A stretch of 34,106 bases of DNA from Treponema sp. (GCA_024691105.1 JAILNY010000068.1:1-34106), one strand, 5' to 3'; positions 15,965-24,516 are shown, counted from the stretch's first letter. Numbers and translations: made by a program. The notes: generated by a model not told the origin, from the letters alone.

Positions 15965-17497
15965 ATGACAATTTATCAGAATATTAACCGACTTGTAGCG
16001 TACGCGCTTAAAACAGGACTTATTACCAGGCAGGATATAGTTTACACCCAAAACAGACTTTTAGAATTTTTTGCACTTGATGGCTTTGAATCTGAAAAAG
16101 ATGCCGGAACAATTCCAAATGTTAAGGTATCGGATCTGGAAAATATTTTATCAGAGCTTATTTCTTACGGCGCAGAAAAAAAATTATTTTCAAACGAAAG
16201 CGTCGTTCACCGTGATTTATTTGACACAAAAATCATGGGACTTTTAGTTCCACCGCCAAGTGATGTAATCGATATATTCAACACTCTTTATTCAGAGCGT
16301 TCGCCAAAAGAAGCGACAGACTGGTTTTATAAATTCAGCCAGGACACAGACTATATAAGACGCTATAGAATCTGCCGCGACAAAAAATGGAAGACTCAGA
16401 CAAAATACGGAAAGCTTGATATTACAATCAATCTTTCTAAACCGGAAAAAGATCCAAAGGCAATTGCGGCTGCACGAAACGCAACTCAGTCTGGATATCC
16501 AAAGTGTCTTTTGTGCCCGGAAAATGAAGGATATGCAGGCCGCTTAAATCATCCTGCACGTCAGAATCACAGAATTATTCCACTTACGCTCAATGGCGAA
16601 ACATGGGGATTTCAGTATTCACCTTATGTATATTATAACGAGCACTGCATTGTGTTTAACACAAAGCATACTCCAATGAAAATCTGTCACCAGACATTCT
16701 GCCGCCTTTTGGATTTTGTAACGCAGTTTCCGCATTACACGCTGGGTTCAAATGCAGACCTTCCGATTGTCGGCGGTTCAATTTTAACGCACGATCATTT
16801 TCAGGGTGGAAACTACGAGTTTCCGATGGCGCGAGCTCCACTTGAAACAGAATTCAAACTTTCAAAATTCCGCGACGTAAAAGCAGGAATTGTAAAATGG
16901 CCGATGAGTGTTATAAGACTTGACAGCAAGAATAAAGAAAGTCTTATTGCTGCAGCAGATTTTATTCTTGCAGCATGGCGAAAATATTCTGACAAAGCTG
17001 CATTCATTTTTGCAAAAACAGATGGCGAAAATCACAACACGATAACACCGATTGTCCGCCGTCGCGATGACTTGTATGAACTTGATCTTGTTTTAAGGAA
17101 CAATATTACGACCGAAGAACATCCTCTTGGAGTTTATCATCCGCATGCAGAGCTTCATCACATTAAAAAAGAAAATATCGGTTTGATTGAAGTTATGGGG
17201 CTTGCAGTTTTACCTTCGCGCCTTAAAAAAGAGCTTGAACTTTTAGCAGAAGCAATCGTAAAGAAAGCCGACATTGCTCACGATGAAGTTCTTGCAAAGC
17301 ACGCTGAATGGGTGAACGGTTTTATGCCTCAATATTTTGCAAAAGCAAAAAAGCCGCTTACAAAAGATGATGTTGCAAAAATTCTTGAAAAGGAAACAGG
17401 GCTCGTATTTAGTCAGGTTCTTGAACATGCCGGAGTATACAAAAATACACCGGAAGGAAGAGAAGCCTTTATGCGCTTTATTGAAAAAATAAAGTAG
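15965..17497 (+). CDS. galT: UDP-glucose-hexose-1-phosphate uridylyltransferase, class II
   Basis: Leloir-pathway enzyme that exchanges UMP between UDP-glucose and galactose-1-phosphate. The 510-residue length and sequence place it in the class II (Gram-positive-type) GalT group. It has LCPENEGYAGR, the histidine-rich ILTHDHFQGG and, further on, HPHAELHHIKKENIGLIEVMG. No other galactose gene is next to it. It is transcribed in the same direction as the MATE gene but has its own leaderless-type promoter. Palindromic tandem repeats start 4 bp after its stop codon. Confidence 0.94.
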   Translation: MTIYQNINRLVAYALKTGLITRQDIVYTQNRLLEFFALDGFESEKDAGTIPNVKVSDLENILSELISYGAEKKLFSNESVVHRDLFDTKIMGLLVPPPSDVIDIFNTLYSERSPKEATDWFYKFSQDTDYIRRYRICRDKKWKTQTKYGKLDITINLSKPEKDPKAIAAARNATQSGYPKCLLCPENEGYAGRLNHPARQNHRIIPLTLNGETWGFQYSPYVYYNEHCIVFNTKHTPMKICHQTFCRLLDFVTQFPHYTLGSNADLPIVGGSILTHDHFQGGNYEFPMARAPLETEFKLSKFRDVKAGIVKWPMSVIRLDSKNKESLIAAADFILAAWRKYSDKAAFIFAKTDGENHNTITPIVRRRDDLYELDLVLRNNITTEEHPLGVYHPHAELHHIKKENIGLIEVMGLAVLPSRLKKELELLAEAIVKKADIAHDEVLAKHAEWVNGFMPQYFAKAKKPLTKDDVAKILEKETGLVFSQVLEHAGVYKNTPEGREAFMRFIEKIK

Positions 17498-17501
17498 TCT
17501 G

Positions 17502-17600
17502 CAAATCCCCGCGCAAATTAAATAACCGCGGGGATTCAAATACCCGCGCAAATTAAATAACCGCGGGGATTCAAATACCCGCGCGAAAAAAATATCGCGG
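17502..17600 (+). repeat. Tandem 35-bp palindromic repeats after galT
   Basis: Copies at 17502-17536 and 17537-17571 are identical except one base, and a degenerate third runs 17572-17600. Each copy is an inverted repeat: AATCCCCGCG (17504-17513) pairs perfectly with CGCGGGGATT (17527-17536), and the centre is AT-rich. There is no T-run, so these are not simple terminators. Possible roles are 3'-end protection of galT mRNA or a mobile palindromic element. Confidence 0.9.
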
Positions 17601-17703
17601 CACACACCGTGAGTCATTTCAACTATCCGTGCGGCTTTCTTACCCGCGCGGCCGCAAAAAAACTCCGCGGCGAGAGTATATTAACCCCGGCAGAAAATAT
17701 GCC
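17601..17703. other. GC-rich palindromic intergenic stretch
   Basis: It contains GCGGCCGC (17648-17655, a perfect palindrome) and a pairing of CCGCG with CGCGG across an A-rich loop (17644-17670). No open reading frame here looks real. It links the galT-side repeats to the promoter of the small membrane protein gene. Confidence 0.5.
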
Positions 17704-17709
17704 GATAAT
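17681..17709 (+). promoter_or_regulatory. Possible promoter of the small membrane protein gene
   Basis: TTAACC (17681-17686), 17-bp spacer, GATAAT (17704-17709), then 6 nt to the ATG at 17716. It fits the same leaderless layout, though both hexamers are imperfect. Confidence 0.45.
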
Positions 17710-17715
17710 GAACGT

Positions 17716-17952
17716 ATGAAACTTGGTGAAATTATCCCGGTTATAACAGGTGTTTTACTGCATCCTTACGTAATCGGAACTGCAATCGTAATTATTCTCT
17801 ACTGCAATTTTGTAAGCTATGTTGCACGCTACAAAAAAAAGCCGCCAAAGCCAAAGAAGAAAAAGATTGTAGAAGCAGCTCCTACTCCTGCACAAAAGGC
17901 TGAAGGCGAAGAAGGCGGCGAGCAGGCCGAAGAGGCATCAGCAGAGGAATAA
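17716..17952 (+). CDS. Small single-span membrane protein, unknown function
   Basis: The 78-residue protein has three parts. A hydrophobic segment spans about residues 7-36 (ending LYCNFVSYVARY), a Lys/Pro-rich cluster spans 40-50 (KKKPPKPKKKK), and a low-complexity Glu/Ala/Gly tail runs from about 53. The positive cluster right after the membrane span predicts that the charged tail is cytoplasmic. I do not recognise the family. The start was chosen because an upstream extension is read through GC-repeat DNA and because GATAAT lies 6 nt upstream. The gene is flanked on both sides by CGCG-rich repeat blocks. Confidence 0.7.
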   Translation: MKLGEIIPVITGVLLHPYVIGTAIVIILYCNFVSYVARYKKKPPKPKKKKIVEAAPTPAQKAEGEEGGEQAEEASAEE

Positions 17953-17958
17953 AAACCG

Positions 17959-18080
17959 TCACGGGCGCGCGGTCACTTACCCAGCCGCGCGGACAAACAT
18001 CATTCATCGAGCGACTTCCGGTCAATTCTAAGCCCGAGCTCACTTCTAATCCGCGCGGAAAAGTCCTTTCTAATCCGCAC
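17959..18080. repeat. Degenerate CGCGCGG repeat block
   Basis: CGCGCGG cores occur at about 17966, 17986 and 18052. A short direct repeat TTCTAATCCGC recurs at 18044 and 18068, 24 bp apart. The block lies between two converging genes and holds no convincing coding sequence. Confidence 0.6.
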
Positions 18081-18087
18081 GACAATT

Positions 18088-18192
18088 TCAAAAAAACGCG
18101 CCACTACTTTACCGCGCGGCACTCTCAAAACCCGCGCCACTACTTTACCGCGCGTAACTTTCAAAAAAAACGCGCCACTACTTTACCGCGCG
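18088..18192 (-). repeat. Three terminator-like repeats overlapping the recQ stop codon
   Basis: A 22-bp unit (begins CGCGCCACTAC, ends TTTACCGCGCG) occurs identically at 18097-18118, 18133-18154 and 18171-18192, with spacings of 36 and 38 bp. On the minus strand each forms CGCGC/GCGCG ends around a 12-nt loop. In the first and third copies a run of 7-8 T follows, making a Rho-independent terminator shape. The copy nearest recQ encodes the last residues and the TAG stop of recQ, which sits in the loop. Confidence 0.85.
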
Positions 18193-19887
18193 GACCTTGT
18201 TCTTCCACGGAAAAGCGCAATTTTTTATACGGCCTTCTGCCTCAAGCTGCAGGACTATTTCTTTTACATCATTTTCTGTCCAGACATTTATCCCGAAAAT
18301 TGCGCGGTCGCGTTCGTTAAACCGATTTTTTATCAGCGGAACGAGCGCGCCCCTTGTATAAACCTTTTGATTTTTCCGAATAAAAGAAAGCGCAAGCTGC
18401 GCGTCCGGCGCGGTCTTGTAATCCGGCACTGAGGACGAATCCGGCGTGGCTTTGTAATCCATCGCAGCGTTTGTTTTCTGCGCGCGCCAAAAGAGCAGCG
18501 TTTTATGCGGATCCGGCAAAATATGCGCAAGCTTTGCGGGCTCTGCGAGGTGCGCTAAATGCGCGCGCCGAGAAAGACAGATGTCGCAGCCTTCACAGAC
18601 AGCCTGCTCGCCGCCAAGGGCATCCAGTAATACCTGACGGCGGCAAGTTTTGGACTCTGCAAATCGCAATATTGCGCGTTCTCGAGCGGATGCGGGGAAT
18701 TGTTCAAATTGAGCATGATCGTTATAATTCCACAGTAAAATTGATTTTGCGATTTGCCGGTCGCGGCCACCGCGACCGGCCTCTTGAACAAAACTTTCCG
18801 CCGTCATTGATGGGCTTGTATGGATGACAGTCCTTATATCAGGTTTATCAATTCCCATTCCAAAAGCACAAGTGCTGCAAAGTATCGCATCCTTTTTAGG
18901 AAAATACCATTTTTCTACCGCTGTCTTTTCCTTTCTAGAAAGTCCTGCATGATAAAACTTAACCTGTTCGTTCGGGAAAAATTCACTTAACTCCCGCGCA
19001 GTTTCTTCTGCATTGTGTCGTGTTCCGCAAAAAACAAGAATAGGCCTCTGCTCTGTCATGCACAATTTGTACAAAGCCTTAACCTTTGAGTAAGCATACT
19101 GCACGTAGTAATGAATATTCGGGCGGTCACTTTCTGAGCGGACAATGTGGGCGTCGCCGTCAAACAAAACTTCTGCAATCCGCGAAAGAACCGAAGGACT
19201 TGCCGTTGCAGTAAATGCTGTCACAATTTTTACATCAAGTTTTTTAATCACTTCTCCAAGCCCAAGATACGCAGGCCTGAACGAGTCGCCCCACTCTGAC
19301 GTACAATGCGCTTCGTCAATTGCAATATGACTTATAGAATATTTTTTTAAACGCTCAAGTAATTTATTGCTTTGAAGAACTTCCGGATTTGCAATTATAA
19401 TTTTTGCGCCGTTGTCGAGCTTTTTAAAATTTTCCTCGCGCTCTTGAATTGACTGCCCGCCACGGAATGTAACAGATTCAATCTGACCTTCTTTCATGCG
19501 TCGTTCCTGATCTGCCATCAGTCCAAGCAAAGGATAGATTATCAAAGTAGGTCCTGGAAGCATTATCGACGGAACAAGAAAGCACATCGATTTTCCGGCT
19601 CCTGTCGGTAAAAGAACAATCTGGCGTCCAAGACAAAACGCGTCGGAATAATCTTTTTCATTTTGTGCTTTTTCACGCTCGGCTTTCTTTTTAAGTAATT
19701 TAACTTCTATACTGTTCTGGTCGCGAAAAGAATCCATAATATTTGAAATTACAAGACGCTGCCACGGAAAAAGATATTCAACATGAAAGGCTTTCTTTGC
19801 TGCAAGAAGAGCCGGATCGTCGTCTACAAAAATATGGCTTGCGTTAAATTCATCAACTTCATCTTTTGTTTTTGAGTATGTTTCCAT
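18178..19887 (-). CDS. recQ: ATP-dependent DNA helicase RecQ
   Basis: 3'-5' superfamily 2 helicase used in recombination and fork repair. In its 569 residues it has Walker A PTGAGKS (94-100), DEAH (191-194), the motif VI segment QEAGRGGRDR, and a zinc-binding C-x15-C-x2-C-x2-C cluster followed by a winged helix (about 485-560). Two oddities stand out. About 30 extra charged residues lie between the Q-motif region and Walker A (61-87). The linker after the zinc site is repetitive (AHLAHLAEPAKLAH and two DYK-x2-PD units). No HRDC domain is present. It is the last gene after murE-ddl-murD, but a terminator separates it from murD. Its start lacks a Shine-Dalgarno site. Confidence 0.93.
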   Translation of the reverse strand: METYSKTKDEVDEFNASHIFVDDDPALLAAKKAFHVEYLFPWQRLVISNIMDSFRDQNSIEVKLLKKKAEREKAQNEKDYSDAFCLGRQIVLLPTGAGKSMCFLVPSIMLPGPTLIIYPLLGLMADQERRMKEGQIESVTFRGGQSIQEREENFKKLDNGAKIIIANPEVLQSNKLLERLKKYSISHIAIDEAHCTSEWGDSFRPAYLGLGEVIKKLDVKIVTAFTATASPSVLSRIAEVLFDGDAHIVRSESDRPNIHYYVQYAYSKVKALYKLCMTEQRPILVFCGTRHNAEETARELSEFFPNEQVKFYHAGLSRKEKTAVEKWYFPKKDAILCSTCAFGMGIDKPDIRTVIHTSPSMTAESFVQEAGRGGRDRQIAKSILLWNYNDHAQFEQFPASARERAILRFAESKTCRRQVLLDALGGEQAVCEGCDICLSRRAHLAHLAEPAKLAHILPDPHKTLLFWRAQKTNAAMDYKATPDSSSVPDYKTAPDAQLALSFIRKNQKVYTRGALVPLIKNRFNERDRAIFGINVWTENDVKEIVLQLEAEGRIKNCAFPWKNKVRAVK

Positions 19888-19910
19888 ACATTATTCATAC
19901 TGATTTAAAA

Positions 19911-19947
19911 TAAAAAAAGCGCACAATTTATAAAAAAAACTGTGCGC
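19911..19947 (-). terminator. Terminator between murD and recQ
   Basis: On the minus strand GCGCACA pairs with TGTGCGC (arms 19941-19947 and 19919-19925) around an AT-rich loop and is followed by seven T. It should end most murE-ddl-murD transcripts before recQ. Confidence 0.85.
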
Positions 19948-19973
19948 CGTTTTAATATATTTTTTAGAATTAA

Positions 19974-21524
19974 CTATACAAAAATTTCTTTGACCATTTT
20001 CATAAATTTGTTTCCACGATCAAATTCATTTGTAAACATTCCAAAGCTTGTAGCGCCCGGACTAAATACAACTGTATCAGAAAGGTAAGAAGAATCTGCG
20101 TTATCAAGTTCAGTCTTAAGCTCTCTCAAAAGTTTTTCAAGACTGTCAAACGGTCCTTTATATGGAGCCTGCTCTTTTGAAATAAGCGGCACAAGTTTAT
20201 CCGTTCCACTTCCCGCCAAAAGATAAAGCGATTTTACTTTTGTGCTGTCTGAGTCCTTGTAATTAAGAGTGTCTGCAAGTGCATTAAACTCAAGGCCTTT
20301 ATCCGTTCCGCCTGTAATAAAAACAACGCTCTTTCCAAAGGCCTGACTTGCCGCAGCAGCTGCCTCTGGAACTGTAGCGCAGGAATCATTGTAAAACTTA
20401 AAGCCCATTCCCTTTGCGTTCTGCCAAGAATGAAAATACTGAAGTCTGTGAGGAATACCTGTCCAGTCAGAAAGTACGCTTTCAATTTTTGATGGTTCAA
20501 CTCCCATCAACGCAAGAACAAGCGCTGCATTCATCGTGTTGCTTCTCATATGAACACCAGGAACCTTTAACTTACCAAGAACCTTTCGAGCAACAGGCCA
20601 GTCCGGAAGTTTTACCATTCCGGAAAAAACATTATCGTCATCAAAACGCTGCCATGCTCCGTTTAAGGTCTTGGCATATTTTCCAAGATCGCTCTGACTG
20701 TAACGCAAAACAGTTGCCTTTGTCTCGCGTGCAAAAAGTTCACCCCATGTGCCGCCAGAGACAGGACCTGTACCGACTGTATCACCGTCAAAGTCTACGA
20801 TTGTAAAATCGTCTTTTGTCTGGTCTGCATAAATCAAACGCTTGTCTGCAACATAGTCGCCCATGTTTGAATACCAGTTCTGGTGGTCAGGAACAATCTT
20901 TGTAATAAGTGAAATATACGGTTTTAATAATTTTCTTCCGCGCAAATCTGCAAGCTGCCAGCTGGAAAGTTCAAGAACAACAATTGAATTTTCTGTTGTC
21001 TCTTCCAGGAATGTAAGAGGACTTACAGTAATGTTTCCGCCAAGAAATGCATCAAAGCCAGACTGCTGCAAGCCATAATGAATTGCGCTTACCGTGCTGG
21101 ACTTTCCTTTGCTTCCTGTAACGGCAATAATTTTTGCTTTAGTGAATTTAAGAAAAAGGCTTATGTCAGTTTCGACAGCCTTTGCTGCTTCAAGATATTT
21201 GTTTCCCTGAAATTTAATTCCAGGATTTTTAATAACGCAGTCAGCACTAGAAAAATCTTCTACGCGATGTTCCCCAAGAACATAAGTAAGACGACTTGTA
21301 TCAAGAGAGCTGTCAGAGTTAATTGAATCAATCGTAGACTTAAGCTGCTCTTTTGTCTTCATATCAGTTACAAGAACATAAGCTCCATGCTTTAAAAGAA
21401 AGCGTACAGACGCTTCGCCGCCTCCATTAAGTCCAAGTCCCATAACTGTAATATGCTTATCTTTGATGTCTTGAATTGAATTAAAAAAACAACCCTCTGG
21501 ATAAACATGTGGAATATAACTCAT
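19974..21524 (-). CDS. murD: UDP-N-acetylmuramoylalanine-D-glutamate ligase
   Basis: Adds D-glutamate to UDP-MurNAc-L-Ala in the cytoplasm using ATP. The 516-residue Mur ligase begins with a nucleotide-binding-type GLGLNGGG segment (29-36). It has the Mur P-loop GSKGKSS (137-143), GGNITVSPL, and later HRLQYF and FNDSCATVPEA plus GGTDKG, all typical of MurD. It is longer than the usual 440-460 residues. GGAG lies 8 nt before the ATG. It follows ddl by 43 bp on the same strand and precedes a terminator. Confidence 0.94.
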   Translation of the reverse strand: MSYIPHVYPEGCFFNSIQDIKDKHITVMGLGLNGGGEASVRFLLKHGAYVLVTDMKTKEQLKSTIDSINSDSSLDTSRLTYVLGEHRVEDFSSADCVIKNPGIKFQGNKYLEAAKAVETDISLFLKFTKAKIIAVTGSKGKSSTVSAIHYGLQQSGFDAFLGGNITVSPLTFLEETTENSIVVLELSSWQLADLRGRKLLKPYISLITKIVPDHQNWYSNMGDYVADKRLIYADQTKDDFTIVDFDGDTVGTGPVSGGTWGELFARETKATVLRYSQSDLGKYAKTLNGAWQRFDDDNVFSGMVKLPDWPVARKVLGKLKVPGVHMRSNTMNAALVLALMGVEPSKIESVLSDWTGIPHRLQYFHSWQNAKGMGFKFYNDSCATVPEAAAAASQAFGKSVVFITGGTDKGLEFNALADTLNYKDSDSTKVKSLYLLAGSGTDKLVPLISKEQAPYKGPFDSLEKLLRELKTELDNADSSYLSDTVVFSPGATSFGMFTNEFDRGNKFMKMVKEIFV

Positions 21525-21567
21525 ATCAACTCCATATTGCGCGAAGATTTTTTGACTTACACAGTTT

Positions 21568-22701
21568 TTATTTTGTAGTCGTAAGCTGCATCTTAAATTT
21601 ATATTTTAAAAGTGCTTCGTCCAAAAGATATTCAATCAAATCAGAATATTTTAATCCGGATGCCCCGCACATTTTTGGGAACATGCTTATCGGAGTAAAG
21701 CCCGGCAAAGTATTAATCTCGTTAAGATAAATTGCTCCGTTGTCTTTATCAATAAAAAAGTCAACACGACTTAAGCCTGATGCATCAACAGCGCGGTATG
21801 CCTTAACTGCAATATCCTGAATATTTTTTACTTCATCTTCAGAAAGGTTTGCAGGAATTTTTAATGCAGCGCCTTCAGGGTCGTTATACTTTGCATCGTA
21901 ATCATAAAACTCATGATTTGGAACAATCTCGCCAGGGATGTAAGCTTTACATACAGAAACAGGATTGTCTTCTGACTCGCAGGTTGAAAGCCCTGTTACA
22001 GAACATTCAATCTCGCGAGCATTGATTGCTTTTTCAATTAAAACCTTGTTGTCGTAGTTAAACGCTTCAAGAAGTGCCATAGAAAATTCTTTTGGATTAG
22101 AAGCCTTTGACGCACCGACAGAAGAACCTGCATTGCATGGCTTTACAAAAAGCGGGAGCCCAAGCTGCTTAATTGCGCCTTCAAAAATCTGATCATATTT
22201 TTTTGAATCAAGAAGTTCTGTTCTTGTAATCAGAACCGATGGAACAACAGGCAAGCCCGCATCACGCCAGACTGCCTTTGTCTTTTCTTTGTCCATTGTA
22301 ACGCCTGATGCCATACAGCCGCAGCCTACATAAGGAATGTCACATATATCTAAAAGTCCCTGCAAAGTTCCGTCTTCGCAAAACTGACCGTGAACAACAG
22401 GAAAAACAACATCAGCCTTAATAAGCTTTGAATTGCATTCAAAACAGTTTACACCGCCGGCAGGAACAACTGTAACAAGGTTTTTCTGTTCTTCGTAAAC
22501 CTTTAAAGTTGCAGTTTCATCAGAAATAATTCTTTCAAGCTCGCTCTCTGGAGCCTTGTACCATTTTCCGTTAGTTGCAATTCCAATCAACTCAACATTA
22601 TATTTTTCGCGATTAATGTTTCTTACAACACCACTTGCCGAAACTAAAGAAACTTCGTGCTCACTTGATTTTCCACCATAAATAATTGCTACAGTTGTCA
22701 T
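21568..22701 (-). CDS. ddl: D-alanine-D-alanine ligase
   Basis: ATP-grasp enzyme that joins two D-alanines for the peptidoglycan stem. The 377 residues start with the family motif IYGGKSSEHEVSL and contain the glycine-rich GCNAGSSVGA-type loop (KPCNAGSSVGASK), FYDYDAKY, and the C-terminal metal site YLNEINTLPGFT. No Shine-Dalgarno site precedes the ATG, and no clear -10 is placed for leaderless use. It lies 49 bp after murE and 43 bp before murD, so it is probably read as part of that mRNA. Confidence 0.95.
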   Translation of the reverse strand: MTTVAIIYGGKSSEHEVSLVSASGVVRNINREKYNVELIGIATNGKWYKAPESELERIISDETATLKVYEEQKNLVTVVPAGGVNCFECNSKLIKADVVFPVVHGQFCEDGTLQGLLDICDIPYVGCGCMASGVTMDKEKTKAVWRDAGLPVVPSVLITRTELLDSKKYDQIFEGAIKQLGLPLFVKPCNAGSSVGASKASNPKEFSMALLEAFNYDNKVLIEKAINAREIECSVTGLSTCESEDNPVSVCKAYIPGEIVPNHEFYDYDAKYNDPEGAALKIPANLSEDEVKNIQDIAVKAYRAVDASGLSRVDFFIDKDNGAIYLNEINTLPGFTPISMFPKMCGASGLKYSDLIEYLLDEALLKYKFKMQLTTTK

Positions 22702-22750
22702 ACTGATTCACAAAGCAAAACGGACTATCAGCCCGCTGCTTTATTCCCCC

Positions 22751-24508
22751 TTATTTTTTCATTTCCTCTAATGCCTTTTTTGCTTCTGCAATTTCATCAT
22801 AAGGCATTACGTGATCTTTATAGATTATCGAGTTTTCGTGTCCTTTACCTAAAAGAAGAACAATGTCTCCCTTTTGCGCCATCTCAAAAGTTTTGCGGAT
22901 AGCAGTCGGACGGTCAGGAATTATGAATAAATCAATTCCGTCTTTCTTTCCTGCTTTACGGGCGCCGGCAGCAATTCCTTCCAAAAGCTCAGCTGGATCT
23001 TCGCCGCGAGGATCTTCGTCAGCAAGAACCACAACATCACACCACTTGCCGGCAATCTCGCCCTGCAAAGGCCGCTTGGTCAAATCGCGCTCGCCGCCGC
23101 TTCCAAAAAGAGCAAAGATTCTTCCGTCACATCTCTTTTTTAACGGCGGGAAAATTGTCTCAAAGCTTGAAGGTGTATGAGCGTAGTCAATGATTACTTC
23201 AAAGTCCTGGCCAAGATCTAAAGTGGTCATACGGCCGGTAATCGGTTTTATTTCTGGTACAAGCTTTGAAAGGTCTTCAAACGGAACGCCTGTAAGTCCG
23301 CTGACTGTAATCAAAGACGCCATGATATTGTAGGCATTAAACGCACCCGGAAGTGTTGCCGTTACCTGAAAGGTCTTGTGTTCACGTGGAAGAGCCGGGT
23401 CAGCATTAAGAGCGATTCCGGTTGATGCACCGCAGGCGTCGGCTGTAAATGAAATTCCAAAACGCGCCGAGGCAATATTTTTTGCCTTCATATATGCAAA
23501 GCCGTCCGGAATTTTTGGAAGTGGAACTGCACTATCGCCAGATTCACCAGCGGCTTTTCCTGCCATTCCTTCTGTCGTAAAACCAAAAGTCTTTTGCTTT
23601 GTACAGCCGGCAAAAAACAGGCTTTCAGGGTCTTCAAGATTTACAACGCCAAAAGATGGAACTATCTGTTTAACATTATTAATTGTCTTAACATGATCAT
23701 GTTTATCAAGTGCACGGAAAAGATTCGCCTTGTCATTTTTATACTGTTCAAAAGTTTTATGAAACTCAAGATGCTCAAGAGTTACGTTCATAAAAATACC
23801 GCAGTCAAAGCAGACATTTCCAAGGCGGTTCAATTTATCAGAAAGCCCGTGACTTGAGCTTTCTACAACCGCATATTCACAGCCATTCTGAACCATATCA
23901 TATAAATGCTTTTGTACAATCGGAGCTTCTGGTGTTGTTGTATGCTGCGGATTTGCCTGTGCTTCGCCGCCAAGTGAATACTGCACGGTCGAAATAAAAC
24001 CTGCTTTATGACCTGCAAGACGCAAAAGCTGCCAGACAAAAGATACTGTACTTGACTTACCTTCTGTTCCGGTAACGCCGATTACGGCAAGTTTTTTTGA
24101 AGGCGAATCATAAAAGGCATCTGCAACAGGAGCCATAGTTTTTTGTGCGTCTTCAACCTTAAAAAAAACAGGGAGCTGGACAGCATTCTGTTCTGCAGTG
24201 CCAAGAGTTTCAATTCCGCGCTTAATGATTGCTTTTGCAATTTTTAACTGTTCTTCGTGGGGAATTTCACCCTGATAAATAATGACATTTGCGCCTTTTT
24301 CGATAGCATCGGTTATGTATTTATTTCCATCTGTGTGATGACCCGGAAGTGCAAAAAAAAGTGAACCCTGTGTAACAAGGCGCGAGTCAAAAACAAGATC
24401 TGTAACTGGTGTTATTCCGATTAAATCTAAATCCTGCTCAGTAATACCGTCGGCTGCGAGAGCCTTTCCGTTAATAGCAGAAAGCAAAGATGAAAGTTTC
24501 TTTTCCAT
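22751..24508 (-). CDS. murE: UDP-MurNAc-tripeptide synthetase (MurE)
   Basis: Adds the third residue, a diamino acid, to UDP-MurNAc-L-Ala-D-Glu. The P-loop TGTEGKSST is at 146-154, followed by TTPEAP and SSHGL, both MurE signatures. The specificity motif, DNPR in meso-DAP ligases, reads E498-D499-P500-R501 here, so the third amino acid may not be DAP. Spirochaetes such as T. pallidum are known to use ornithine. At 585 residues it is nearly 100 longer than usual, with extra sequence around 80-115 and in the central domain after residue 305. It is the first gene of murE-ddl-murD and has a leaderless-type promoter. Confidence 0.93.
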   Translation of the reverse strand: MEKKLSSLLSAINGKALAADGITEQDLDLIGITPVTDLVFDSRLVTQGSLFFALPGHHTDGNKYITDAIEKGANVIIYQGEIPHEEQLKIAKAIIKRGIETLGTAEQNAVQLPVFFKVEDAQKTMAPVADAFYDSPSKKLAVIGVTGTEGKSSTVSFVWQLLRLAGHKAGFISTVQYSLGGEAQANPQHTTTPEAPIVQKHLYDMVQNGCEYAVVESSSHGLSDKLNRLGNVCFDCGIFMNVTLEHLEFHKTFEQYKNDKANLFRALDKHDHVKTINNVKQIVPSFGVVNLEDPESLFFAGCTKQKTFGFTTEGMAGKAAGESGDSAVPLPKIPDGFAYMKAKNIASARFGISFTADACGASTGIALNADPALPREHKTFQVTATLPGAFNAYNIMASLITVSGLTGVPFEDLSKLVPEIKPITGRMTTLDLGQDFEVIIDYAHTPSSFETIFPPLKKRCDGRIFALFGSGGERDLTKRPLQGEIAGKWCDVVVLADEDPRGEDPAELLEGIAAGARKAGKKDGIDLFIIPDRPTAIRKTFEMAQKGDIVLLLGKGHENSIIYKDHVMPYDEIAEAKKALEEMKK

Positions 24509-24516
24509 AATGGAGC

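Noticed and set aside
17502..17600. CRISPR array
   Set aside because: The 35-bp units abut directly with no unique spacers, there are only two full copies, and no cas gene is nearby.
17243..17617. 124-codon minus-strand reading frame
   Set aside because: It lies antisense to the end of galT and through the palindromic repeats; its product is low complexity and repeat-derived.
17629..17715. Upstream extension of the small membrane protein
   Set aside because: It is read through GC-repeat DNA, has no start signal, and would put an Arg-rich stretch before the membrane span.
19894..19922. Leaderless promoter for recQ
   Set aside because: TATGAA lies 6 nt before the ATG on the minus strand, but the hexamer 17 bp upstream is GCGCTT, so it was not counted with the other nine.
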